From contig NZ_JADBGR010000056.1 of assembly GCF_014892515.1 (NCBI RefSeq), positions 26,764 to 90,763 on the forward strand: DNA of 64,000 nucleotides, written 5' to 3'. The stretch comes from Myceligenerans pegani (GTDB lineage Bacteria > Actinomycetota > Actinomycetes > Actinomycetales > Cellulomonadaceae). Position numbers and translations under genes: made by a program. The stretch's first letter is position 1. Each line of letters starts with the position of its first letter. Positions 26,715 through 35,149 of this stretch are shown one piece after another. Under the pieces are notes generated by a model, which saw only the letters and a program-made list of their open reading frames with translations, searched no databases and was not told where the DNA came from.

Positions 26715-27448
26715 CCCCGGTCCTCGAGCTCGACCACGTCTCGCACTCGTTCGGCGCCCGCGTCGCCCTCGACGGGTTCTCGATCGCCGTCCACCCCGGC
26801 GAGGTCGTCGCCATGATCGGCTTCAACGGCGCCGGCAAGACGACGGCGATGCGCGTCCTGGCCGGGCGGCTCCGCCCCGGCAGCGGCACGCCCAAACTCT
26901 TCAGCCACGACCCGCGCGACCTGCCCGAACACGCCGCACGCCGGTTCGGCCACCTCGTCGATGCCCCGCTCGCCCACCCGGATCTCACCGTCACGGAGAA
27001 CATCCGCTCCGCCGCCCGCCTCCACGGCCTCGACCGCACTGCCGCCGACCAGGCCACCACGACCGCCGTCGGGCACCTCGCGCTGGAACCCTGGGCGGAC
27101 GCCCGATCCCGCACCCTCTCCCAGGGCAATCGGCAGCGCCTCGGGATCGCGTGCGCGACCGTCCACTCCCCTGAAGCCGTCGTGCTCGACGAACCCACCA
27201 GCGCCCTCGACCCGCGCGGGGTGGTCGTCGTGCGCGACCTGATCCGCGAGCTCGCCGCACGCGGCGCGGCGATCCTGGTCTCCAGCCATCACCTCGACGA
27301 GGTCTCGCGGATGGCGGACCGGATCGTCGTCGTGCACGACGGCCGCGTCGTCGGCGAGCTCGAACCCGGCGGAACCGATCTCGAACGCCGCTTCTTCGAC
27401 GTGGTGCACGACGCCGACACGCACTCCCACCCGGAGCCCGCCCCATGA
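26711..27448 (+). CDS. ABC transporter ATP-binding protein
   Basis: The 245-residue ATPase has Walker A GFNGAGKT (Phe in place of the more usual Pro), signature LSQGNRQRL, Walker B AVVLDEPTSALDPRG and switch LVSSHHLDE. It overlaps the VOC gene upstream and the permease downstream by 4 bp each, so the three products are coupled. It drives the membrane partner 27445-28233. Confidence 0.9.
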   Translation: MTPVLELDHVSHSFGARVALDGFSIAVHPGEVVAMIGFNGAGKTTAMRVLAGRLRPGSGTPKLFSHDPRDLPEHAARRFGHLVDAPLAHPDLTVTENIRSAARLHGLDRTAADQATTTAVGHLALEPWADARSRTLSQGNRQRLGIACATVHSPEAVVLDEPTSALDPRGVVVVRDLIRELAARGAAILVSSHHLDEVSRMADRIVVVHDGRVVGELEPGGTDLERRFFDVVHDADTHSHPEPAP

Positions 27449-28233
27449 GCAACTTCGCCGCCGCGTGGGAGACCGAATGGCTCCTGTGCAGGCGCTCCAC
27501 GATCGTCCGCCTCGCCACTGCGCTCCTTCTGCTCGTGATCCCCGCCGGCTCCGTCGGAGCCGTGGCGCTCGCCCGCGCCGACGTCGCGGCCACGATCACC
27601 ACCGCGAAGTTCACCCCGTACGCGTCCGGCCCGCTCGCCGAGACCCACGTCCTCGTCGCGGCGCAGATCCTGTCCGTCGCGCTCCTGATGGCCGGCGGCT
27701 TCGCGATGGCCTGGACGTTCGGCCAGGAGATCGCCACGGGACTGGCCGGCGCCCGCACGGGGATGACGACGTCGCGTTCCAGCGTGGCGCTCGCCAAGGT
27801 CCTCGTGCATCTCACGTGGCTGGCCGGCTGCGTGGCCGGCGTCGTCGGGCTGACAGTTGCGGCGTCGGCGCTCGTCTGCGCCGTGACGGGTCAGGTGTTC
27901 GACGACGGCGTCTGGAACCGGGCGGGTCTCGCCCTCGTCGTCGGGTTGCTGTCGGCGGGGCTCACGATCCCGTTCGGCTGGGTCGCGACGCTCACGCGCA
28001 GCCCGCTCGGCACGATCGGGGCGCTGATCGGGGTCGTCGTGGTGACACAGCTCGTCACCGCGCTCGGCGGGGGTCCGTGGTTCCCGTATGCGGCGCCGTC
28101 GCTCTGGGCGGAGATGGGCGGGGTCGAGGCCGCGGCCGACATCGGGCTGCCGCAGTTGCTCCTGACCGCGGCGGTGCTACCGGCGGGCGCGGCGGCTACC
28201 GTCTATGCGTGGCGGCGTCTCGACGACGTCTGA
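27445..28233 (+). CDS. ABC-2 type membrane subunit
   Basis: The 262-residue protein has six hydrophobic segments and the TFGQEIATGLAGARTGMTTSR loop with the Glu-containing motif after helix two, as seen in ABC-2/BcrB-like exporters. It is linked to the ATPase by an ATGA overlap. The substrate is unknown; lantibiotic or drug immunity systems have this two-gene form. Confidence 0.85.
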   Translation: MSNFAAAWETEWLLCRRSTIVRLATALLLLVIPAGSVGAVALARADVAATITTAKFTPYASGPLAETHVLVAAQILSVALLMAGGFAMAWTFGQEIATGLAGARTGMTTSRSSVALAKVLVHLTWLAGCVAGVVGLTVAASALVCAVTGQVFDDGVWNRAGLALVVGLLSAGLTIPFGWVATLTRSPLGTIGALIGVVVVTQLVTALGGGPWFPYAAPSLWAEMGGVEAAADIGLPQLLLTAAVLPAGAAATVYAWRRLDDV

Positions 28234-28352
28234 CGGGCGGAGGGCAGGGCCCGAACAACGCCGGGGTGGTGGTCCGAACGCTACGGCGGAACGACGCCGC
28301 CTTCGACCGCTCCGCGGGCGGACCGGGCACGCTTCACACTCGGAGACAGCAA

Positions 28353-28442
28353 GGACCCCTCGCACACCCATCAGAGCTCACTTACCCTTGCTGCCTTCCG
28401 GCCCTGGGGGAGTTCGGCGAGGTGATGCCGCACGAGGGGTCT
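28353..28442 (-). ncRNA. ffs: Signal recognition particle RNA (small 4.5S type)
   Basis: The minus strand contains the conserved SRP domain IV apical region GGCCGGAAGGCAGCAAGGG, flanked by complementary ends ACCCCTCG and CGAGGGGT that close the long hairpin. It binds Ffh and FtsY for co-translational membrane targeting. Ends are approximate. A TAGGCT -10 (28449-28454, minus) predicts a start near 28442. In many actinobacteria ffs stands next to dnaX; here it is over 5 kb away. Confidence 0.92.
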
Positions 28443-28448
28443 GCCCCC

Positions 28449-28454
28449 AGCCTA
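28449..28454 (-). promoter_or_regulatory. -10 element of ffs
   Basis: TAGGCT on the minus strand, about 7 nt before the predicted 5' end of the SRP RNA. Confidence 0.55.
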
Positions 28455-28633
28455 ACGGAGGCAACCCTCGAATCCCGAATCGTGCGCTCTCATCCGCCCG
28501 ACCACGGGCGAACGACTACGTCACACCACCGCAACCCGCTTTCGATTCGGCCGCAGCCCCTCCGGTCCGGTATCCTCGTCAGGCCGTTCCCGGTACACAT
28601 TCATGTGGTCGGGCCGGTCGCCCCACGGGGCGA

Positions 28634-28718
28634 GGAGGATTCGCCTAGCGGCCTATGGCGCACGCTTGGAAAGCGTGTTGGGTTCACGCCCTCGGGGGTT
28701 CGAATCCCCCATCCTCCG
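28634..28718 (+). tRNA. tRNA-Ser(GGA)
   Basis: Acceptor stem GGAGGAT/ATCCTCC with discriminator G, anticodon stem-loop CACGCTTGGAAAGCGTG giving anticodon GGA, a long serine-type variable arm and the T arm GGGGGTTCGAATCCCCC. The CCA end is not encoded. Confidence 0.95.
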
Positions 28719-28901
28719 CAGTGTGATGACGCGGGACATCGTTCATAGATGTCCCGCGTCGTCGTACGTCCGGAAGCCGTTGCCCCCCGTCGTGGGTTAG
28801 CGGCCAGAAAGTGTGTCTGTCTCGGGCGTGTCGCCGCGCTCCGGCGGTCCAGCCGGCGACCTCAAGCTGGTCGCGTCGGCAGGACCGTTCCGGCCATCGC
28901 C

Positions 28902-29357
28902 TCACCCCTCCGCCGCTCGCGCGTTGATCCGCGAGAGAACCTGTTCGAGCACGTCCAGTTCGTCCGGCTCGATCAGGTCGAAGAAGTACCTGCGCACCGC
29001 CGCGAGGTGGTTCGCACCGGCGGTCACCAGGACCTGTGCCGCCTCAGCGGTGAGCGCGATGACCTGGCCGCGCCCGTCGTCGGCAGCTTCGCGTCGCGAG
29101 ACGAGCCCGCGCCCGGCCATCCGGGTCACGTGCTTGGACAGGCGCGCCTTGTCCCAGCCGATCGCGGCGGCCAGGTCCCGAGCGCGCAGTTCCCCGCCCG
29201 GCGCCTGGCCGAGGCGAGCCAGCACCTCGAAGTCGCTGACGGAGAGCCCGTCCTCGGCGAGGCCGCGCGCGAGCACGGCCTCCAGGTCGCGCCGCATCGT
29301 CACGAATGCCGACCAGGTGCGCTGCTCGCGCTCGTCCAGCGAAGCCTGTGGATTCAC
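28902..29357 (-). CDS. MarR family transcriptional regulator
   Basis: The 151-residue winged-helix protein has LSVSDFEVLARLGQAPGGEL, the recognition region RARDLAAAIGWDKARLSKHV and a wing around RREAADDGRGQVIALT. GTG 29357 lies 7 nt after a TAGGGT -10 (29365-29370, minus), a leaderless arrangement; a GTG two codons upstream is less likely. It is divergent from the FAD monooxygenase, and two strong palindromes in the 58-bp gap are its probable operators. Such pairs usually respond to phenolic or polyketide-like compounds. Confidence 0.9.
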   Translation of the reverse strand: MNPQASLDEREQRTWSAFVTMRRDLEAVLARGLAEDGLSVSDFEVLARLGQAPGGELRARDLAAAIGWDKARLSKHVTRMAGRGLVSRREAADDGRGQVIALTAEAAQVLVTAGANHLAAVRRYFFDLIEPDELDVLEQVLSRINARAAEG

Positions 29358-29370
29358 GTGCACCACCCTA

Positions 29371-29400
29371 GCAACATGGTTGCCATGGCAACCATGTTGC
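29371..29400. promoter_or_regulatory. Operator 1: 30-bp perfect palindrome
   Basis: GCAACATGGTTGCCA is followed directly by its exact reverse complement. TTGCCA within it can act as a -35 for either direction. Its edge touches the -10 of the MarR gene. Confidence 0.8.
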
Positions 29401-29407
29401 GCTTTGC

Positions 29408-29425
29408 TGGTTGCCATGGCAACCA
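29408..29425. promoter_or_regulatory. Operator 2: 18-bp perfect palindrome over the start codon
   Basis: TGGTTGCCATGGCAACCA shares the central 18 bp of operator 1, 31 bp (three helical turns) centre to centre from it. The ATG of the monooxygenase (29416) lies inside this palindrome. Confidence 0.8.
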
Positions 29426-30915
29426 AATCGCCGGAACCCACGACACCCACGACTGGCCCCGCACTCTCCCTCACCTCCTCGGCGAGGCCGGCGACGACCT
29501 CGGTCATCGTCGTCGGCGCAGGCCCTACCGGCCTCCTCCTGGCCGGCGACCTCACCGAGGCCGGACTCGACGTCACCGTCGTCGAGAAGCGTCCGGCCGA
29601 GCTGTCCAACCTCTCGCGCGCCTTCGGCGTCCACGCCCGAACCATGGAGGTGCTCGACATGCGCGGCCTCGCCGAGGAGGTGCAGTCGTACACCACCTAC
29701 AAGATGGACAAGGTGGCCGCGTTCGGTAATGCCGAGCTCGACCTCTCCCAGCTCCCGACCGCCTTTCCCTACCTGCTCGTCTGCCCGCAGCCCTACGTCG
29801 AGCGCGTCCTCCGTGACCGGCTCGACCGTCTCGGCGTCGCCGTCCGCCACGACACCGAGGTCACCGGTCTCGACCAGGACACGGACGGCGTCTCCCTCAC
29901 CGTGATCGGGCCCGGTGGCGAGGCCGCCACGCTCCGCGCCGACTATGTCGTCGGCTGCGACGGGGTCCGCTCGACCGTCCGCGACCTGATCGGTCTCCCG
30001 TTCCCGGGTGGCCCGGTCATGCGCGGCATCATGCTCGCGGACGTCGAGCTCGCCGAGCCGCCCGAGAAGCCGACCGTCCACACCAACCGCCACGGCTTCG
30101 CGTTCATCGCACCCTTCGGCGACGACTACTGGCGCCTGACCGCCTGGAGCCGCGTCGACCAGGCCGACGACGACGCCCCGCTCTCACTCGCACAGATCTC
30201 CGCCGCCGCGCGCCAGGCGTTCGGCACCGACTACGGAATGCACTCGCCGCGCTGGATCTCGCGGTTCCATTCGGACGAGCGGCAGGTTCCCCGGTATCGG
30301 GTCGGCCGCGTCTTCCTCGCCGGCGACGCCGCCCACTGCCACACCCCGGCCGGCGGCCAGGGCATGAACACCGGGATGCAGGATGCCGCCAACCTGTCGT
30401 GGCGGCTCGCCGCGGTCGCCCGCGGCGCCGGCCCCGGCCTGCTCGACGACTACGACGCCGACCGCCACCCCGTGGGCGCCGAGGTGCTGAGGTCCAGCGG
30501 GCGCATGGCGCGCATCGCGACCCTCCACTCCCGCCTCGCCGTCGCGGTGCGCGGCATGGTGGCACCCCTGGTGCTCGGCTCGGCCACCGTCACGAGGATC
30601 GCGACCATGCAGATCTCGGGGCTCGGCATCACCTACGGCCGCGGCCCGGGCGACACGAAGGAGGTCGGTAGCCGCGTCCCGGACCGCGAGTTCCCGGACG
30701 GATCGCGGCTGTTCGAGCACCTCCGGAACGGCCGATTCGCGGTGCTCGGCGGCAGCGCACTCCCCGGATGGGGCGGTCGCGTGGCGTTTCTCCCGGCGCC
30801 CGACCGTCGGGCCACACTCGTGCGGCCCGACGGCTACGTCGGGTGGGCCGGAGCGCCGGATCCCCGGGACATCGAGGAGGCCCTCCGCACCTGGTGCGGC
30901 GAACCGTCGGCGTGA
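29416..30915 (+). CDS. FAD-dependent aromatic monooxygenase (PheA/TfdB-like)
   Basis: The 499-residue group A flavoprotein hydroxylase has an N-terminal FAD motif VIVVGAGPTGLLLAGDL, the DG motif YVVGCDGVRSTVRD and the GD motif RVFLAGDAAHCHTPAGGQGM, with a thioredoxin-like C-terminal remnant. It hydroxylates phenolic or polycyclic substrates with NAD(P)H and oxygen. The first 33 residues before the FAD motif form a Thr/Pro/Ser-rich extension. A -35 TTGCCA (29380-29385), 17 nt and TTTGCT predict transcription from about 29415, so the mRNA is probably leaderless. It should be repressed by the divergent MarR protein. Confidence 0.88.
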   Translation: MATKSPEPTTPTTGPALSLTSSARPATTSVIVVGAGPTGLLLAGDLTEAGLDVTVVEKRPAELSNLSRAFGVHARTMEVLDMRGLAEEVQSYTTYKMDKVAAFGNAELDLSQLPTAFPYLLVCPQPYVERVLRDRLDRLGVAVRHDTEVTGLDQDTDGVSLTVIGPGGEAATLRADYVVGCDGVRSTVRDLIGLPFPGGPVMRGIMLADVELAEPPEKPTVHTNRHGFAFIAPFGDDYWRLTAWSRVDQADDDAPLSLAQISAAARQAFGTDYGMHSPRWISRFHSDERQVPRYRVGRVFLAGDAAHCHTPAGGQGMNTGMQDAANLSWRLAAVARGAGPGLLDDYDADRHPVGAEVLRSSGRMARIATLHSRLAVAVRGMVAPLVLGSATVTRIATMQISGLGITYGRGPGDTKEVGSRVPDREFPDGSRLFEHLRNGRFAVLGGSALPGWGGRVAFLPAPDRRATLVRPDGYVGWAGAPDPRDIEEALRTWCGEPSA

Positions 30916-31071
30916 CGACGCGATCTCCGCGCAGCAGGGCCCGCCGTCGTCCGCGAGGAACGCGCGCGACGGCGCCCGCTCGCAGTCAGCCCAAGGGGCA
31001 CCCGCACAGCCACCCAGCCGCAGTCACCCGACCGCAGCAGGGCAATCGAGCCGCGAGAACACCCCTCGCGA

Positions 31072-31746
31072 TCAGCCCTGCTCGGCCTCGGCTCCGCCCG
31101 CGGCCTGCATCTCCAGCGACAACGCCCGCTTCTTCGGCGTGATCTCGTCGGCCGGCACGCAGCCGTCGACGTTCTCGAGCGGCTCGTCCACCGGAGGCAC
31201 GTCGTCGACGTCGACGGGCCTGTCGTACTCCTCACCGATGAGGAGGTCGACCTTCGCCCCGGTGCGGTCGTCCATGACCATGCGGATCGACGGAAACTGC
31301 GCCGCGAGCGTGTAGGCGTGCACGATGCCCTTCGCCCCGAAGCGCAGCTCGGAGACCTCGAGCCGGCCCTCCTCGGGCATCGTGCCCAGCTCGAGCACGG
31401 TGAAGCCCCGGCTGACGAGCACGTCCTCGAACGCCTTCGCCACGCCCTGGTTGTCCGATGCGTTCAGCGAGTTCACCTCGACGTCGGCGTACGGCAAGGG
31501 CAGTGCGCCGTCGGGCTGTCCCTCCACCTCGGGCAGGCACGGCGCCGGGACCTCCTCCTGCTGTGACACGCCCACCACCGTGAACTCGCGCTGGAAGGGG
31601 CCGACGAGCGAGCCGGTGTACATCGCCAGTGCGAAGATCCCGGCGACCGCCAGGAAGGCGATGATCACACCGAACACGACGGCCTGGCGCTCGTGCTGGC
31701 GACGACGCCGGGCGACACGCGCCTCGTCGTAGGAAGGGTCTGTCAC
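31072..31746 (-). CDS. LytR C-terminal domain membrane protein
   Basis: The 224-residue protein has a basic N-terminus (ARRRRQHERQ), one transmembrane helix (about 24-45) and an outside domain with the LytR_C pattern: VEVNSLNASDNQGVAKAFED, then RGFTVLELGTMPEE and FPSIRMVMDDRTGAKVDLLIGEE. This domain accompanies cell-wall proteins in actinobacteria; no catalytic LCP part is present. GTG 31746 lies 7 nt after TAGGTT, which is within 11 nt of the upstream gene's stop, so it may have its own leaderless promoter. The gap 30916-31071 before it shows only short CAGC/CACCC-type repeats. Confidence 0.85.
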   Translation of the reverse strand: MTDPSYDEARVARRRRQHERQAVVFGVIIAFLAVAGIFALAMYTGSLVGPFQREFTVVGVSQQEEVPAPCLPEVEGQPDGALPLPYADVEVNSLNASDNQGVAKAFEDVLVSRGFTVLELGTMPEEGRLEVSELRFGAKGIVHAYTLAAQFPSIRMVMDDRTGAKVDLLIGEEYDRPVDVDDVPPVDEPLENVDGCVPADEITPKKRALSLEMQAAGGAEAEQG

Positions 31747-31756
31747 GTAGGAAAAC

Positions 31757-32053
31757 CTAACCGATCGTGAGGACGCGCGCGTGCAGCACGGGGCGCTGCT
31801 GCAATGCCGCACGCACCGCGCGATGGAGCCCGTCCTCGAGGTAGAGGGTGCCCTCGTACTCGACCACGTGAGCGAAGAGGTCGCCGTAGAACGTGGAGTC
31901 CTCCGCGAGAAGGGTCTCCAGGTCCAGCGTGCGCTTGGTGGTCACGAGTTCGTCGAGGCGGACCTGCCGGGGAGGGACGTCGACCCAGTCCCGGGTGCGA
32001 GTGCGCCCGTGGTCGGGGTAGGGACGGCCGCCCCCGACGGCCTTGAAGATCAT
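31757..32053 (-). CDS. Small conserved protein with DGxHR motif (annotated VapB-like in some actinobacteria)
   Basis: The 98-residue protein has the pattern RPYPDHG, PPRQVRLDELVTTKRTLDLE, FYGDLFAHVV and LYLEDGLHRAVRAALQQR. The DGLHR stretch recalls the ParB/sulfiredoxin-like DGxHR site. Homologues are small, common in actinobacteria and often sit before a LytR_C gene as here. Some are labelled VapB-type antitoxin, but no toxin gene is adjacent, so I do not accept that. ATG 32053 lies 7 nt after TAGGAT. Confidence 0.8.
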   Translation of the reverse strand: MIFKAVGGGRPYPDHGRTRTRDWVDVPPRQVRLDELVTTKRTLDLETLLAEDSTFYGDLFAHVVEYEGTLYLEDGLHRAVRAALQQRPVLHARVLTIG

Positions 32054-32252
32054 GGCTGAAATCCTAGAGTTCGACGACGATCATGGCGGCTGGACAGCCT
32101 ATCGAAACGGTCACATCACTCAAAGTCCGTGCTGTATGCACATCTTCTTCTCGTACGTCTTGTCGGGCGTTCACACCATGACATGCCCGACGACGGCCGG
32201 GGGTGCACCCCCGCCGGGATGCGCGCCCGCGACCGCCGTCGGACACCTCACG

Positions 32253-33932
32253 TCAGACCGCCGGGATGTCCCGTCGCCGGAACCCGAGGAACGCGAGTCC
32301 GAACAGGACGACGACGGCGACGCCGAGGCCGATCATGTGCGAGGGCTCCGGGCTCTCGACGAACGCCTCGGGCACCCAGTACAGCGGGTTGGCGTAGTTC
32401 GCCGCCTCGGGAAGGTCCTCGATAAGGCTGCCGAACATGCCGATCACGAAGCCGTACACCAGCAGCAGCCACCCTAGCCCGGTCGCTTTCGGGAACCACG
32501 CGTACAGGACCGCGGTGAACCCGAGGTAGCAGAGCGCCGCCGGGAGGTACGGCCAGAGCACCTCCGTGTAGTCGCCGAACGAGAAGGTCTCGTCGCCGAC
32601 CGCGACTCCCCCGGCCCACATCGCGTAGACCGTGACGGCCGTCATCACCACGGTCCCGATGCCGGCGACCAGGAGCTGCGCGCCGTACCAGGTGGACCGT
32701 GCCAGGGGCCGTGCGAGCACGATCTCGGCACGTCCCGCGGACTCCTCGGCCTTCGCGCGGCCGCCCATGACGATCGCGTACGCGGCGACGCAGAGGATCC
32801 CGTACAGCAGCATGATGCCGAGGAACGCGGTGACGAAGCCGTCCGGGTCGTTGCCGAAGACCGCGCCCACCAGGGGGTTGCTCTCCACCATGTCGCGCAT
32901 CAGGTCTGCGATGTCGGGAAGCATCGTTCCGGTCGCGAACCACATGAGCCCCAGGCCGAGCGAGCACCAGAACAGGGCCCAGCGCTGCTGCCGCCACGCG
33001 AGTGCGACCGGACCGGCGAGCGAACCCCCGGCCTCCGCGCGGCCGGCGCGCTCCGCGAGCATGCCCCCGCCGAAGTCCCGCCGCGACGCCAGGAACGACC
33101 CGAGCAGCAGCAAGAGCACGATGACCGCGACGGACAACAACGCCGGCCACCAGATCAGGTCGACGAACGGCCGCATCTGCTGTGCCCAGGCGAACGGGGA
33201 CGACCAGGACAACGGGCTCCCGTGCGTCTCCATCATGTCGCCGGCTGCCCGCGCGAAGAACGCCGCGCCGAGCACCGCCATGCTGAGGCCGATCGCGCCC
33301 CGGCCATGCACGGTGAGCTGCGCGAAGACGAAGGCGACCACGCCGAAGACCATCGATGCCAGAGCCACCCCGACGGTCAGGCCGAAGGAGTCGGCGACGG
33401 TCACGTACTCTCCGCCGATCGCCACGATGATCCCGGCCGAGAACACCGCGATCAGCGCGTTCACGAGGGTCAGCGTGGCGATCGCCGCGACGGCCGGCGC
33501 ATGCCGCCCGACGACGTTCGCCCGCACCAGCTCGGACCGGCTCGACTCCTCCTCGGTCCGGGTGTGCCGCACCATGTGCAGGATGCTCATCACGCCGAGT
33601 GCGATCACCCACCAGGTGATGCCCTCGTTCGCCACGGCGCGCTCCGGCGTGTAGTCCTCGACGCCGTAGCCCGGTCCACCCATCGCGATCCCGCTGGGCG
33701 TCTCCATGAGCGCGGCCCGGCCTGCCATCGCCTCCGCGTCGAAGGTCCCCAGCGCGGCCATGAAGTACAGGTAGAACGCCACGATGCTGAACGTCCACCA
33801 GAAGATCCGCACCCGGTCCCGGCGCAGGATGAACCGGATCATCCGTCCGGTGCCGGTCAGCGTGGACCCGAAACGGGCCCTTCCGATCGTGGGCACCGCC
33901 GGCCCGGCCGGAGCGGTCGCCACCGCGCTCAT
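32253..33932 (-). CDS. ABC exporter permease, duplicated ABC-2 type
   Basis: The 559-residue protein has about 12 hydrophobic segments in two related halves (FILRRDRVRIFWWTFSIVAF and LAWRQQRWALFWCSLGLGL begin the halves). This is the layout of TetR-linked multidrug or polyketide exporters of actinobacteria. Its ATG overlaps the ATPase stop (33929-33932). With the ATPase and the upstream TetR gene it forms a regulated efflux unit. Confidence 0.88.
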   Translation of the reverse strand: MSAVATAPAGPAVPTIGRARFGSTLTGTGRMIRFILRRDRVRIFWWTFSIVAFYLYFMAALGTFDAEAMAGRAALMETPSGIAMGGPGYGVEDYTPERAVANEGITWWVIALGVMSILHMVRHTRTEEESSRSELVRANVVGRHAPAVAAIATLTLVNALIAVFSAGIIVAIGGEYVTVADSFGLTVGVALASMVFGVVAFVFAQLTVHGRGAIGLSMAVLGAAFFARAAGDMMETHGSPLSWSSPFAWAQQMRPFVDLIWWPALLSVAVIVLLLLLGSFLASRRDFGGGMLAERAGRAEAGGSLAGPVALAWRQQRWALFWCSLGLGLMWFATGTMLPDIADLMRDMVESNPLVGAVFGNDPDGFVTAFLGIMLLYGILCVAAYAIVMGGRAKAEESAGRAEIVLARPLARSTWYGAQLLVAGIGTVVMTAVTVYAMWAGGVAVGDETFSFGDYTEVLWPYLPAALCYLGFTAVLYAWFPKATGLGWLLLVYGFVIGMFGSLIEDLPEAANYANPLYWVPEAFVESPEPSHMIGLGVAVVVLFGLAFLGFRRRDIPAV

Positions 33933-34960
33933 CGCACACCCGCCTTCTTCGCCGCGCGCCGGGCGGCCTTGCGTGCCGCACGGTCCGACGGCACGCCGTC
34001 GGCCGCCACCTCGGCCGCGACCTCGTCGGCCTCGATGACGTCGCCGTAGTGCCGCATGAACAGTTCTTCCAGCGATGGCGGCGTGACCGTGATGCTGTGC
34101 ACGCCCAGCGCGGTGACGGCCCTGAGCACACCGGCGATGTCGGCGTTGTCGGCGTCGAAGGTGACCCGCGTGCCGCCGTCGTGCGCCGTGACCTGGAGGT
34201 CGTTGACCGCGTCGAGCCGGGCGAGGGGCGCGGGGTCGGACCCGACCACGGCGGTCACGTTCGACCGCGTGAGGTGGCGCAGCTCGTCGAGCGTGCCGTG
34301 CTCGACGGCAGTGCCGTTGCGGATGATCGTGACGGTGTCGCACACCTTCTCGACCTCGCTGAGGATGTGGCTCGACAGGAGCACGGACCTGCCCGCCTCC
34401 TTGGCCTCGCGCACGTAGTCCGTGAAGACGGACTCCATGAGCGGGTCGAGGCCCGCCGTGGGCTCGTCGAGGATGTAGAGGTCGGCGTCGGAGAGGAAGG
34501 CGGCGACCAGGGCGACCTTCTGCCGGTTGCCCTTGGAGTAGGTGCGTGCCTTCTTCCGCGGGTCGAGCTCGAAGCGCTCGAGGAGCTCGGCCCTGCGGGC
34601 GCGCAGCGCCTTCTTGTCGGCCGTGCCGCGCAGGCGGGTGAGGTAGTCGATGCACTCCCCGCCGGTCAGGTTGGGCCACAGGCTGACGTCGCCCGGGACG
34701 TAGGTGATGTGCCGGTGCAGTTCGACCGCGTCGTGCCAGACGTCGCGCCCGAACATGCGGGCCACGCCCGCGTCGGACCGCAGCAGCCCCAGCAGGACGC
34801 GGATGGTGGTGGACTTGCCGGCGCCGTTGGGTCCCAGGAATCCGGCGACCTCGCCGGTGGGGACGGTCAGGTCGAGGCCGTCGAGGGCCTTCACGGAGCC
34901 GAAGGACTTGTCGAGGCCCGCGATCTCGATCGCGGGCACGCCGGAGGAAACAGTGGTCAT
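33929..34960 (-). CDS. ABC exporter ATP-binding protein
   Basis: The 343-residue ATPase has Walker A GPNGAGKS, a signature YSKGNRQKV (altered from LSGGQ), Walker B LYILDEPTAGLDPLM, switch LLSSHILSE, and a C-terminal domain ending in a basic Arg/Lys/Ala tail. The start MTTVSS has GAGAGCGAG about 10 nt upstream; an in-frame ATG at 34996 is less likely. It is paired with 32253-33932. Confidence 0.9.
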   Translation of the reverse strand: MTTVSSGVPAIEIAGLDKSFGSVKALDGLDLTVPTGEVAGFLGPNGAGKSTTIRVLLGLLRSDAGVARMFGRDVWHDAVELHRHITYVPGDVSLWPNLTGGECIDYLTRLRGTADKKALRARRAELLERFELDPRKKARTYSKGNRQKVALVAAFLSDADLYILDEPTAGLDPLMESVFTDYVREAKEAGRSVLLSSHILSEVEKVCDTVTIIRNGTAVEHGTLDELRHLTRSNVTAVVGSDPAPLARLDAVNDLQVTAHDGGTRVTFDADNADIAGVLRAVTALGVHSITVTPPSLEELFMRHYGDVIEADEVAAEVAADGVPSDRAARKAARRAAKKAGVR

Positions 34961-35078
34961 CAGATGCTCGCTCTCTGGTTGTCGGTACCAGTTCACGCCA
35001 GTGGGGGCCGCGTGCCCGCGGTGTGCGGACGCGGCATGCGGAAAGGACGGCGGCGAGCGTGGCGACGGCGCGGGCGGT

Positions 35079-35140
35079 GATCGGTCCGATCAGGATCGAT
35101 CGGCAGATCGATGTGCCGATCGTTCGGGGACGGACCGATC
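35079..35140. repeat. REP-like element copy A (nested palindrome)
   Basis: Outer arms GATCGGTCCG (35079-35088) and CGGACCGATC (35131-35140) enclose inner arms GATCGGCA (35098-35105) and TGCCGATC (35114-35121). The inner 24 nt are near-identical to copies at 37357-37380 and 59952-59975. It begins 9 nt past the TetR stop. Confidence 0.75.
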
Positions 35141-35149
35141 GCCCGGCGT

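Noticed and set aside
31757..32053. VapB antitoxin of a toxin-antitoxin system
   Set aside because: No PIN-domain toxin gene is adjacent on either side and the DNA-binding fold is not evident.
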